From: JASGDC01 sp047608145 | GTDB lineage: Bacteria > Actinomycetota > Actinomycetes > Actinomycetales > Micrococcaceae | Length of the DNA stretch: 64,000 bases | Reading direction: 5' to 3' | Assembly: GCA_047608145.1 (NCBI GenBank) | Contig: JASGDC010000034.1 | Span: forward strand, 1-64,000 | Shown: piece by piece, positions 52,580 to 61,322 of the stretch | How the letters are laid out: every line of letters begins with the position of its first letter | Numbering within the stretch: position 1 is the first letter of the stretch | The notes under the pieces: generated by a model | Told to the model about the DNA's origin: nothing | The model's input: only the letters and a program-made list of their open reading frames with translations | Databases searched by the model: none | Translations under genes and position numbers: made by a program

Positions 52580-53695
52580 ATTACTATCTGCAGCTTCAAT
52601 CTTAGCCATAGCTTCAAAAATCATCCACGCCTGCACTTGAGTTGATAAATCAACTCTATCTTTAGGCTCAAAAAAATCAGTTGCCTTAACAAGTGGATCC
52701 GCAGAAAAAGTGATTGGCGCTATGTTATCGCTAGTTTTACCTTTCCAAAAACCAATTGCTGTATTTTGAATCATCTCAGTTGCAAGCTTACGAGTTTTAA
52801 TATCAAGTCGCTCGTCCAAAGCTGCAATTGCTAAGTATCTACATAGAATTCCAGTAAACACTCCACCGTCCCCAGTACCATGAGTCCGCAGCGGACGTAA
52901 TTTGTTAGTTTCAACTATAAACTCAGCAGCAATACCATGGATTAAATCATCTGCTAATTCAAGCGCTTCTGGAGTGCCTAATTCCAACAACGCTCCAAGC
53001 ATTGTGCCTTGATTATAAGTAAATAGTAGCTCTACTACATCTGCTCCATTTTTCTTATTAGGGCGAATGCCGTCTAAGAAAAGTTTTTGTTTTGGCTCAT
53101 ATAATTTATCAATTACCCATTTAACTATTGCTGTTCCTAATTCAGAATCACCTTTACGGAAAAAATAAATTGCTGATGGCCCATTACTAGGTGTATTTTT
53201 AAAATGGTCTTTTTTCCTAGTAAGTTCATCACGCTTACGCCAATAAATCCCACCACCAAGCTCATCAGAATAACCACTACGCAACTGTTCTTCCAAGGTG
53301 TGCTGTGCATATTGCAGCCGATGGTCAGTATCATCAATATGCTCCAGCAAACGAGTAATAGCTAGTATCATCCATGCCACATCGTCATAGTAATTATTTT
53401 TCCATTTGTGACCATTTTTCTTTTTAATTGTTAATAAGGCTGTTCTCGCTAACTTAAAAAGCTGGTTAGCTCCTAATCCATTGCTACGAATTCCAGCATC
53501 AATGATAGCGTCTACGAAATGGGCTTGCATCCAGTAATGCCAAGCCTGAGAAAAGCGTCGCTCATTGAGAGTCATTCGATCATGCGCCATTCCAATTGCG
53601 GTATCCCTTTTACCTGGAAGTGGTTTACAGTAATGTTCAAGAATAGCTCGCTGTGCCTTACTAGCCTTTGTCTCCCACTTCATTATTACCGCCAA
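52568..53695 (-). CDS. Glycoside hydrolase family 76 (alpha-1,6-mannanase-like)
   Basis: 375 residues with the GH76 (alpha/alpha)6 features: the Asp pair in NYYDDVAWMILAITRLLEH, DELGGGIYWRKRD and LLFTYNQGTMLGALLELGT. GH76 enzymes cut alpha-1,6-mannan, and actinobacterial members can act on lipid-linked or wall mannans. No signal peptide is visible (MAVIMKWETKASKAQ), so it may be cytoplasmic, or the start may be wrong. A downstream ATG (MKWETK) is possible. It overlaps the DUF1801 gene by 10 bp. Confidence 0.85.
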   Translation of the reverse strand: MAVIMKWETKASKAQRAILEHYCKPLPGKRDTAIGMAHDRMTLNERRFSQAWHYWMQAHFVDAIIDAGIRSNGLGANQLFKLARTALLTIKKKNGHKWKNNYYDDVAWMILAITRLLEHIDDTDHRLQYAQHTLEEQLRSGYSDELGGGIYWRKRDELTRKKDHFKNTPSNGPSAIYFFRKGDSELGTAIVKWVIDKLYEPKQKLFLDGIRPNKKNGADVVELLFTYNQGTMLGALLELGTPEALELADDLIHGIAAEFIVETNKLRPLRTHGTGDGGVFTGILCRYLAIAALDERLDIKTRKLATEMIQNTAIGFWKGKTSDNIAPITFSADPLVKATDFFEPKDRVDLSTQVQAWMIFEAMAKIEAADSNLLL

Positions 53696-54093
53696 AACTT
53701 TGTGTAGTTTGCTTTATCAGCAATGTTGAATTCAATCATTTCTTTTAAAAGGTCATAATCTATTGGTTGTGAAAATAAAATTCTGAAAACACCTTTAGTC
53801 TGACTATAACCAGCTTTAGCAATTTTGTCTTTGAGCTTTTCCATACCGTAGTATTCTGGGTTAACTGACATGTGTTTACTAGCGGCACTATACCCAATAA
53901 TGAAAGTGCCATGATCAGTATGCATTTGCTGGTTCCAAGAAATACGTGGTTTTAGATTTGGAAAGGTTTTATCAACCCAAGAAAAGACTTTTAGAAAACG
54001 TTCTCGATGCGCAGAACCTTCAAAAGTATCTGGATATTCCTCGAAAGTCTCCAGTACTTTATCTTCCTGTGATTTTATTTTCGTCACACTCAC
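53686..54093 (-). CDS. DUF1801/YdhG-like small protein
   Basis: 135 residues resembling the frataxin-like YdhG/DUF1801 fold: LKPRISWNQQMHTDHGTFI with the W-N-Q/M and F-I-G-Y pattern, followed by KHMSVNPEYYGMEKLKDKI and a helical end. Members have been called iron chaperones in Bacillus, but most are untested. It overlaps the GH76 gene by 10 bp, suggesting co-transcription without obvious functional link. Confidence 0.75.
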   Translation of the reverse strand: MSVTKIKSQEDKVLETFEEYPDTFEGSAHRERFLKVFSWVDKTFPNLKPRISWNQQMHTDHGTFIIGYSAASKHMSVNPEYYGMEKLKDKIAKAGYSQTKGVFRILFSQPIDYDLLKEMIEFNIADKANYTKFWR

Positions 54094-54174
54094 CTCAGAA
54101 TTTTATTAACTATCTTTAATTTTAATCACTTTTCCTTATTCATGGGCTCTAAACCATGTTTAATATTTCTTTTC

Positions 54175-54765
54175 CTACCTAAACAACTGACTTATGAGTA
54201 GCTTTGCTCGATAAAGTTCTTTTCTAACTTTACTTCTACTATCAGGACGAAGTCGTAAATTACAGATGTAAGCAATTTCTTCGACAACCTCGTCTATAGA
54301 CTTATTTACTGTATCTATTTTCTCTTGAGTTATTACTGTTTCAAAAGCTTTTAAACACTTATCTAGGCGTCTCATTGGCTCTTTATCAAAACGCCTAACG
54401 CCCTTTTCATAACGTTTCCGTACAGTATCTTTATCTGCAAATAAGATTAAGTGTCTTAATTTATTCCCATCATCCTTTAACTGCTTAACAAGCTCATCAT
54501 AATAATCACTGTTGATGATAGTCATTGGCACAATTATTGTTCCCTTAAAATCTTTAGCTAAGTCGCTAAGCATCGAGTAATTAAACTTGCGCCATTGGTG
54601 GAAGTCTTGAAAACTTTCATGCTTAAGAGGTTTTGGAGTAGTACGTTTAATAGCAAACCCACTAATCTCAGGGTCGTAGACATGAGAATTTGGTAGACGC
54701 CGATTTAGCTCGTATGCACAAGTAGTCTTACCACTGCCGTATGGGCCATTCAACCAGATAATCAT
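54175..54765 (-). CDS. P-loop kinase-like protein (TmrB-like)
   Basis: 196 residues with Walker A LNGPYGSGKTTCAYELNRRL at the very start, VYDPEISGFAIKRTTPKPL, VPMTIINSDYYDELVKQLK and LRHLILFADKDTVRKRYEKG. The order is that of the TmrB/chloramphenicol-phosphotransferase-like group; TmrB gives tunicamycin resistance in Bacillus. ATG 54765 is chosen because AGGTTG precedes it and the P-loop normally sits at the N-terminus; a frame start at 54804 is possible. Function not certain. Confidence 0.75.
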   Translation of the reverse strand: MIIWLNGPYGSGKTTCAYELNRRLPNSHVYDPEISGFAIKRTTPKPLKHESFQDFHQWRKFNYSMLSDLAKDFKGTIIVPMTIINSDYYDELVKQLKDDGNKLRHLILFADKDTVRKRYEKGVRRFDKEPMRRLDKCLKAFETVITQEKIDTVNKSIDEVVEEIAYICNLRLRPDSRSKVRKELYRAKLLISQLFR

Positions 54766-54947
54766 AGTCAACCTGCCGTTTGTGTTAGAACTACACCCTA
54801 GCAATTGACTTTGATAGTTACCTGAAAATACTCTAGCTATTCCCTACTCTTTTTCTCATTTCCATGCAGAATTCTGACAGGGAAACCAGAAAAATGACTG
54901 GAAATAGCATTTGGGGTATTACCAAACCTTTAAATGTCGACTAATGC

Positions 54948-56110
54948 TTACTTCTTAGCTTGTTTTGCCATGTGTCGAGCAGCTCGTAAACCAAATACTG
55001 AAGCTGGAACAATAGTAGAGCCTGGACCTGGGTATGTGTGTCCCATTACTGTCGCTGTGGTATTACCTGTAGCATACAAACCTTTAATAACTTCGCCTTC
55101 TTCATAAAGAACGCGGGCATCAGTATCCGTAATAAGCCCACCTTTAGTATCTAGGTTACCAGCCACAATCTTATATGCAGTATATGACCCTTTTTCCAAA
55201 GGCGCTAAACAGGAATTTGGACGCACGGTAGGGTCATCATAATAACGGTCGTAAGCAGAATCCCTTGTGGAAATCCTAATCCTTACCAGTACGAGCATAA
55301 CCATTGAAACGCTCTACTGTATTTCGTAAATTATCAGGGTCGATATTAATCTTTTCTGCCAAATCCTCAAGTGTCTTTGCCTTTGCCATTAAACCTTTCT
55401 TAGCCATACCTTTTAACAATCCTGGCATTGCAGAGAAAGTACGGAAGTACCGTTTGTTATAAGGGCCGGAGGTAATCATCCAAAAATCACCATTACAATC
55501 GTAGTCAAGCATGTGATGCCCCAAATTTACATAAGATTCGGCTTCATTAGCAAAATGCTTACCTTTAGAATCCACAATTATCATATATGGCAATGAACGC
55601 TCACCTACCAAGAATGCTGGCATTCCGCCTTCTTCAAATGGAGCAAGGGGAAGCGCCCCACCAAGCATCTTCCATATAATCAACTGCAGCACCAATCTTT
55701 CGTGCAAATTCAATAGGGCGACCTTGATTACCTGGATTGCCAGAAGTATAACCAGTGACATTTTGGTATTTCTCACGCCATTTTTGGTTAGACTCAAAAC
55801 CACCAGCGCCTAGCATCACGCCATGTCGTGCTTTCAATACTCGTTCACCATCTTTGGTTTCAACTCGTACTCCCATAACTTGATTATCTTCAATAACTAA
55901 ATCAGTTGCTGGAGTATTCAAAAGTAATGGCACCTTATTATTTACCAATACTGCGTATGCAAACTGTGCTACAAGTGCACCACCTAGACCAGTAAGTTTT
56001 TTTTACCACGTGCTAAACCACCAATAGTACGTACAACTATTAGGCAGATATAACTTACCTAATGCACAGTTTTGTCATATTTCACAAATTCTTGGAGCCC
56101 ACTTTGTAGT
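54948..56110 (-). pseudogene. Ruined FAD-dependent oxidoreductase (FrdA/KstD-like flavoprotein)
   Basis: Fragments in different frames rebuild the C-terminal two thirds of a fumarate-reductase/KstD-type flavoprotein: LGGALVAQFAYAVLVNNKVP, LGAGGFESN, FEEGGMPAFLVGERSLPYM, FNGYARTGKD, DSAYDRYYDDPTVRPN and LYATGNTTATVMGHTYPGPG. There are shifts at an A8 run near 56000, near 55650, and near 55280 together with an in-frame TAG. The N-terminal FAD-binding GxGxxG part is absent. An early piece QFDVRQLQSGLQEFV lies near 56110. Clearly nonfunctional. Confidence 0.85.
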
Positions 56111-56171
56111 TGTCGCACATCAAACTGGGTAGGCACGCTTTACTCAAGCACCTAGTGACAGTTAAAGTTCT

Positions 56172-56837
56172 CTAAGCTGCACGAAAGGGGCCGCGCAATG
56201 CTGCCCAATGCAATAGCATAATTGTTTTTGCCTCTACAATTTTACCTTCGTCTATCCACCTCAGTGCTTTATCAAAATCAATTTCTAACACTTCAATATC
56301 CTCCCCTTCTTCAATTACGCCTCCTCCAGCACTTATTCGATTTTTAGGAGTGTAAGGTGCACAGAAAAAGTGAAGTCGTTCAGTTACTGAACCAGGACTC
56401 ATATAGACATCAAAAATATGGTCAATTTTATTAAAAGTAATACCGAGTTCTTCTGCACTCTCTCTACGAATAGCAGTAACGGGGTCATCTGCATCTAAAA
56501 GCCCTGCTGTCGCTTCAATAAGGAGTCCATTGGGATGATCATTAACATAAGCTGGGTATCTGAACTGTTTTGCAAGCAAAATAGTACGACGTCCTACATC
56601 ATATGGAAGAATTACAGCACCGTTCCCACGGTCATAAGTTTCTCTTTGCTGTCGCTCCCAGCGCCCATCTCTTCGACGATAATCGAAAGTAGTACGACGA
56701 AGCACATGCCAACCTTGTGAAACCAATTCAACATCTCGAATCACAACATCCGGATTTCTAGCTAAATCTCTTCCAATTTCATCTAATCTAGTGCGCCCTC
56801 GATGGTCAGGGATATCAATACCAATCCGCTTATTCAT
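56172..56837 (-). CDS. Nudix hydrolase (NudK/ADP-ribose pyrophosphatase-like)
   Basis: 221 residues. LAKQFRYPAYVNDHPNGLLIEATAGLLD precedes a Nudix box AIRRESAEELGI; the leading Glu of the G-x5-E block is Asp here. VYMSPGSVTERLHFFCAPYTP after it is typical of GDP-mannose/ADP-sugar pyrophosphatases (NudK). It is divergent from the deoR-type regulator with two palindromes between them, so may be a target of that regulator. AGGAAG lies just upstream of the ATG. Confidence 0.88.
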   Translation of the reverse strand: MNKRIGIDIPDHRGRTRLDEIGRDLARNPDVVIRDVELVSQGWHVLRRTTFDYRRRDGRWERQQRETYDRGNGAVILPYDVGRRTILLAKQFRYPAYVNDHPNGLLIEATAGLLDADDPVTAIRRESAEELGITFNKIDHIFDVYMSPGSVTERLHFFCAPYTPKNRISAGGGVIEEGEDIEVLEIDFDKALRWIDEGKIVEAKTIMLLHWAALRGPFRAA

Positions 56838-56879
56838 AATATTACTTCCTTAATACCTAGAAACCTTGACGAATAATGG

Positions 56880-56894
56880 TCAATTTCAAATTGA
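56880..56894. promoter_or_regulatory. Perfect 7-1-7 palindrome in the Nudix/DeoR gap
   Basis: TCAATTT-C-AAATTGA, centred at 56887, lies 43 bp upstream of the Nudix start in the 148-bp divergent region. A regulator binding site is plausible. Confidence 0.45.
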
Positions 56895-56943
56895 TGAAAT
56901 TTAGAAACAAGAATAAACATGCACTCTTTAATCACCATAACAC

Positions 56944-56962
56944 CATTATACATGCAATAATG
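56944..56962. promoter_or_regulatory. Palindrome CATTAT-N7-ATAATG before the deoR-type gene
   Basis: Inverted repeat arms at 56944-56949 and 56957-56962, 24 bp before the ATG and overlapping TATACAT. The place fits an autoregulatory operator covering the promoter. Confidence 0.45.
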
Positions 56963-56985
56963 TAAATAAATAGGAAGGAATACGC

Positions 56986-57759
56986 ATGCTAGCTGCTCAA
57001 AGACGCACTCAATTACTTTTAATACTTAAGGAAACTGGAAAGATTGTGGCCAAGGATGTAGCTGCGGAATTGGGCATTTCAGAAGACAGTATCCGTCGCG
57101 ACTTGCGTGAATTAGCCTCAGAAGGTTTGTGCCAACGTGTGTATGGAGGTGCACTACCAACCTCTCCGGCCATTGTAGACTATGCAACTCGCCAGTCAGT
57201 TCAACCTAAAGGTAAACATGCAGTCGCAAAGATAGCAGCAACTTTAGTACGCCCAGGAAGAACTATCATCCTAGATGGAGGTACTACGGCACTGGCATTA
57301 GCACAAGCACTTCCTAAAAATCTGGAATGTACAGTAATTACGAATAGCCCCACAATTGCAGTAGCACTTCTAGATCATCCTAAGATAGAGATAGCCATGA
57401 TAGGTGGTAGAATATTTAAGCACTCTGCTGTTACTTGTGGTGCAGCTGCAGTTGAAGCCACCGAGAATATTTCAGCAGATCTTTGTTTCATAGGTGTTAC
57501 AGGTGTTCATCCAGAAGCTGGTCTAACCACCGGTGATATTGAGGATGCTGCTATGAAAAGAGCTTTAGCAAGACGTTCTGCAGACACGTATATACTGGCT
57601 TCATCTGAGAAAATTGGTACAGCTTCACCATATAGAGTCCTGCTTTGGAAGCAAATTTCTGGGGTAATTACTGATACAGAGTCAGAAAATCCGATAATTA
57701 AGAATCTATCAGCACATGGAATCAATATCCTAAATACAACAAGAGTAAATTCAGAATAG
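56986..57759 (+). CDS. DeoR-family transcriptional regulator
   Basis: 257 residues. The N-terminal HTH (QLLLILKETGKIVAKDVAAE and ISEDSIRRDLRELASEGLCQ) is typical of DeoR. The C-terminal sugar-phosphate sensing domain has ILDGGTTALALAQAL, CTVITNSPTIAVALL and GVTGVHPEAGLTTGDIEDAAMKR. GGAAGG precedes the ATG. It is likely a repressor whose inducer is a phosphorylated sugar. The nearby target is the divergent Nudix gene; control of the ribose or nucleoside operons elsewhere in the window is possible but unsupported. Confidence 0.92.
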   Translation: MLAAQRRTQLLLILKETGKIVAKDVAAELGISEDSIRRDLRELASEGLCQRVYGGALPTSPAIVDYATRQSVQPKGKHAVAKIAATLVRPGRTIILDGGTTALALAQALPKNLECTVITNSPTIAVALLDHPKIEIAMIGGRIFKHSAVTCGAAAVEATENISADLCFIGVTGVHPEAGLTTGDIEDAAMKRALARRSADTYILASSEKIGTASPYRVLLWKQISGVITDTESENPIIKNLSAHGINILNTTRVNSE

Positions 57760-57815
57760 AAGACTTAAGGGTTTTAGAAAATAAGTAAACTGAAATTAGT
57801 TTGCTTATAAAATAA

Positions 57816-57841
57816 AAAGGGGATGCGTAAGCATCCCCTTT
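57816..57841 (-). terminator. Terminator of ssrA (also usable by the deoR-type gene)
   Basis: An 11-bp perfect stem (AAAGGGGATGC / GCATCCCCTTT) with a 4-nt loop. On the minus strand it is followed by TTTTTATTTTAT, an ideal U-run, 10 bp after the tmRNA 3' end. Confidence 0.85.
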
Positions 57842-57850
57842 AAAATTAAG

Positions 57851-58231
57851 TGGAGACGGGGAGAATTGAACTCCCGTCCGGTGCAGAATTGTCAGGCCTT
57901 CTCCGAGCGCAGTTTGCTAAGAAAAGTTTTTCAACCCTTGCTCAGCTCACAAACAAGAGAGCGAAGAGTTTAGCCATAAATAGTCCCGAGTGAAGCTATG
58001 ACGGGCTCCACCCAGCAAGTTTCCCAAAACGACGCCATGCCTAAGGCTGGAAACAGGCCAAAGGGTGACGGACTTTTACAGGCTCATAGCGCGAATTTAG
58101 GCAGCTAGAGCGAAGTCAGTGCGGTTTGTTTTTTCAGCACTTATGTTTCGTAAAGAACGTTAACGAGATGACTTTACATTCTCGGCCCGCTTCTCCTCAC
58201 GCAACATACACCGTCGAAACCAATCGTCCCC
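57851..58231 (-). ncRNA. ssrA: Transfer-messenger RNA
   Basis: 381 nt. The ends pair as GGGGACG (58231-58225) with CGTCTCC (57858-57852), forming the tRNA-like acceptor. ATTGGTTTCGACGG follows the 5' end and CGGGAGTTCAATTCTCCCG is the T arm. The tag frame runs 58138 to 58097 and codes AEKTNRTDFALAA then TAA, giving the ALAA degradation signal. Pseudoknot stems are visible between tag and 3' end. CCA is not encoded. With smpB 1 kb upstream on the same strand it rescues stalled ribosomes. Confidence 0.97.
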
Positions 58232-58316
58232 ATATGTAATTACCAATATCAAAACAAATTGTTTCGGCTATTAGCTTACCAGCTTTTACCTTGTTTGCAT
58301 AGAGCAGTAAGTAAAC

Positions 58317-59126
58317 TTAGCTATTATCTACAATTGCTTCCTGCAGTTTTTGTATATCTTCTTCAGATAATCCAGCATCTTTGAAATAACCTACTACATC
58401 ACCATGATTTTCAGTAATGTAATCCAATGCTGCTTCAATTGCCAGCGCTGGAGTTTTAAGTACAAGAGTTTCAATTTTTGGCGTCATTGGTACGCCAACG
58501 GACTCAATAATAGAAGTCAGCTTCTTAGCAAATGGACCTTTGATATTCTTTTCAGTAAGAGTATAGTCTACAACTATATCCTTACGAGATACTCCAGCAA
58601 CTGACAACAATAACGCAGCACCCAAGCCAGTACGATCTTTACCAGCAGTACAATGAAACAAAACTCCAGGCTTATCAGAATCAGCTGCAGCGATTACTGC
58701 CTTTGCAAGAATTGTAAATTGTTTAGGGCTTTGGCGCAAGATATCAATATATAACTCCTCAATAGTTGGAACTCTATCTAACATACCCATCATTTGCTCT
58801 TTAGTTAGATTTAACTGGCTAGGATCCTTTTGCATTACCACTTTAACATTTTCGTCCATTGCTCCACCTTGCATTGGCAAAGAAATAAACTCAATATCTT
58901 TACCTTTCGGAAGGATATCTGGGCCATGCTCCTGCTCAGTTTCAGTGCGCATATCAATTACCGTACCGATTTTTAGCTTTTCAAGCCCTTGTTGCCCATT
59001 GTCATTAAGCTCATTAAGTGCATCAGCACGGAAAAGTACTGGAGCAATAGTTTTACCATCTTCAGTTTTCATGCCACCCAGACCGCGAGCATTATATGTT
59101 ATGGGAAGAGTTTTAGTAATATCCAT
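58317..59126 (-). CDS. Tyrosine/serine phosphatase (MptpB-like)
   Basis: 269 residues. The CX5R active site appears as FHCTAGKDRTGLGAALLL near residue 155, with the family's early LFRADALNELNDNGQQGLEKL and VIDMRTETEQ. This is the bacterial DSP/PtpB type, which dephosphorylates phosphotyrosine, phosphoserine or phosphoinositides. The ATG at 59126 is preceded by AAAGGGG; a longer frame to 59174 lacks support. It sits between ssrA and smpB, breaking the usual smpB–ssrA pair. Confidence 0.9.
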   Translation of the reverse strand: MDITKTLPITYNARGLGGMKTEDGKTIAPVLFRADALNELNDNGQQGLEKLKIGTVIDMRTETEQEHGPDILPKGKDIEFISLPMQGGAMDENVKVVMQKDPSQLNLTKEQMMGMLDRVPTIEELYIDILRQSPKQFTILAKAVIAAADSDKPGVLFHCTAGKDRTGLGAALLLSVAGVSRKDIVVDYTLTEKNIKGPFAKKLTSIIESVGVPMTPKIETLVLKTPALAIEAALDYITENHGDVVGYFKDAGLSEEDIQKLQEAIVDNS

Positions 59127-59197
59127 AAGCCCCTTTCTTATATAGTAAAAACTACATAATTGAGTAAGCAGCATTGCTTACATTTTGTTTAATAATT

Positions 59198-59674
59198 TTA
59201 ATAATATTGTCGATTTTTTACCGACATCGCACGCTGAGTTTCGCGCTTATCCTGCTTTTCCCGGAGGGCGTGGCGCTTATCATATTCTTTTTTACCTTTA
59301 GCGATACCAATAGCTACTTTAGCTCTGCCATCGCGGAAATAAAGCTCTAGCGGCACAATCGTTAACCCAGTTTCACGTGTTTTATGCGCAATCTTTCGAA
59401 TTTCTTCTTTGTGTAATAGCAGTTTACGTTTCCGCCTAGCATCATGGTTAGTCCAGCTCCCATTTAGATATTCTGGAATATAAATATTTTCTAGCCAAGC
59501 TTCACCATTATCAACTTGGGCATATCCATCACTAAGAGAAGCTTTACCATGACGTAAAGATTTTACTTCAGTACCGAAAAGTGAAATACCAGCTTCATAA
59601 GTATCTAGAATATGATAATCATGACGAGCTCTGCGATTAGACGCAATCGTCTTCTTACCTTTTTCTCTTGGCAT
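59198..59674 (-). CDS. smpB: SsrA-binding protein SmpB
   Basis: 158 residues. Binds tmRNA and places it in the ribosome. Signatures are ASNRRARHDYHILDTYEAGI, LFGTEVKSLRHGKASLSDGY, the NHDARRKRKLLLHKEEI block and a basic C-terminal tail (ALREKQDKRETQRAM) that acts in the mRNA channel. Starts 8 bp after the LytM-like gene. Confidence 0.97.
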   Translation of the reverse strand: MPREKGKKTIASNRRARHDYHILDTYEAGISLFGTEVKSLRHGKASLSDGYAQVDNGEAWLENIYIPEYLNGSWTNHDARRKRKLLLHKEEIRKIAHKTRETGLTIVPLELYFRDGRAKVAIGIAKGKKEYDKRHALREKQDKRETQRAMSVKNRQYY

Positions 59675-59681
59675 CGCTACC

Positions 59682-61307
59682 CTATCGTAAGAAACTACTT
59701 GGATCTACTAATTTACCGTTTTGGTTAACTTCAAATAGCAAGTTACAACTAACAGCATTACCAGTTTTACCAACGTTACCGATAGTTTGCCCAGCGTTAA
59801 CTTTTTGTCCAGCTGAAACTGTGAAGTTTTGTAAATGGTTGTATGTAGTCAATAATGGCTTACCATCAACTACACCATAATCTACAACCACACGATTACC
59901 ATAGCCACCACTACTACCTGCAGAAATTACTACACCTTTACCAGTAGATTTGACTGGAGTGTTACATGCAGCAGTGTAAGTAGTACCAGTAGCACCATCA
60001 GTTCCATAACTAATCTTAGTCACTGGATTTACTGCATCACCAAAATTAGAGAATAGTTCACCATCGACTGGCTTTTCCATTTTATTATCAATAGTGCCAG
60101 TAACTTCTTTCATTTTTTTGTCTTTAACAAGATAAAGCACCGTGTTACGAAGTTCTGGTGATAATTGCGAAATATCGTTAACACTACTAGAAGTTAGATT
60201 TTTATTATCTAATGCCTCAGAAGTGGTACCAGAGTTAGCCAATAACGCTCTAACCTGTACAGAATCTAAGCCAGTAGTCTCTGCTAATTGATTTACTACA
60301 TCATCTGTAACCTCATCTGGGGCACTGATGTTTGTATTTCCAGTCTGCTTTTTGGCTGAATCAGAATTACTTGAACTAGAGCTATCTGAGCTTGTTCCAG
60401 AATTAGAATTAGCTTGCGCAGCTAATTCCTTAGCTTGTTGTTGCTGCGCAAGCTTAATTTGTTCTTTTTGATAGCTTTCTAAACTTTGAGTAATAGTAAC
60501 TTGCTTTTGTTGCAACTTACTTTGCTCTTGAACTGCTTGCTTACGCTTTTGTTCAAGGCTATCAGCATTTTCTTTGGCTTCGCTGTTTAATCTATCGATT
60601 TCATCAGAGGCCTGTTCAGCAAGTTGCTGCTGTTCTTGAGCAGTTTTATTAGCCGCATCAGCTTGTTTCTTTAAACTAGCAATATCAGCAACTACAGAAT
60701 CTAAACGCGCTTGAGAGTTTTGTAAAGTAGACTGCTGTCCCTGTAGCTGATTTTGTTCCTCTTTTAGATTTTGAACAGTGGCATCAGAAAGCTCTTCAGA
60801 TTGGGCAATCTGCTGTAACTGATCTGGGTCGAAGAAAGTAGTTAAATCTTGGTTAACATCAGAATTTTCATATGTAATGCGAGCAATACCAGCAATATTC
60901 TTTTGAGTTTGAGCTACTTTAGCTTGCTCAGTCTGAACATTCTTGCCAATTTCATCACGACTATTACTTGCAGTATCGAGCCTAGATTTCAAAGAGTCTG
61001 CTTGTTTCTGGGCTTGTGATTGAGCAAGTTTAGCAGCATTTAATTTAGCTTGAGCTTGAGCTAGCTGTGACTGGTAAGTCTGTGCTTTAGCAAGAGCATC
61101 TTGATAAGACTGAGTATAAGTGTCTACCTGTTGAGTAGTTTGATCAAGAGCTTGGCTATTTTGCTGACGTTGCTGCTGTAATTGTTTACCTTTACTATCA
61201 GTAGCAGAAGCAGTAGGGGTAGGAGTTACATCAGCTAAAGCGGGTACACCAATTGATGCCAATAAGAAAGAAGTTGCAGATAATGCAATGATCTTTTTAT
61301 TTCTCAC
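59682..61307 (-). CDS. Coiled-coil LytM/M23 protein with degenerate active site, FtsEX partner candidate
   Basis: 541 residues. A signal peptide (ALSATSFLLASIGVPALAD) is followed by long coiled coils rich in Gln/Ala/Lys (~35-285), a Ser/Asn linker, a helical part, and a C-terminal LytM domain. The metal site looks lost: the usual H-x-G-x-D region reads ISYGTDGAT, and the HLHFEV motif reads NLLFEV. HLQNF is still present. Such inactive LytM coiled-coil proteins (EnvC type) activate wall amidases under FtsEX control. Its place just after ftsX supports that role. If ATP-driven, FtsX would move its coiled coil. Confidence 0.85.
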   Translation of the reverse strand: MRNKKIIALSATSFLLASIGVPALADVTPTPTASATDSKGKQLQQQRQQNSQALDQTTQQVDTYTQSYQDALAKAQTYQSQLAQAQAKLNAAKLAQSQAQKQADSLKSRLDTASNSRDEIGKNVQTEQAKVAQTQKNIAGIARITYENSDVNQDLTTFFDPDQLQQIAQSEELSDATVQNLKEEQNQLQGQQSTLQNSQARLDSVVADIASLKKQADAANKTAQEQQQLAEQASDEIDRLNSEAKENADSLEQKRKQAVQEQSKLQQKQVTITQSLESYQKEQIKLAQQQQAKELAAQANSNSGTSSDSSSSSNSDSAKKQTGNTNISAPDEVTDDVVNQLAETTGLDSVQVRALLANSGTTSEALDNKNLTSSSVNDISQLSPELRNTVLYLVKDKKMKEVTGTIDNKMEKPVDGELFSNFGDAVNPVTKISYGTDGATGTTYTAACNTPVKSTGKGVVISAGSSGGYGNRVVVDYGVVDGKPLLTTYNHLQNFTVSAGQKVNAGQTIGNVGKTGNAVSCNLLFEVNQNGKLVDPSSFLR

Positions 61308-61322
61308 TAGTACCCCTATAAC

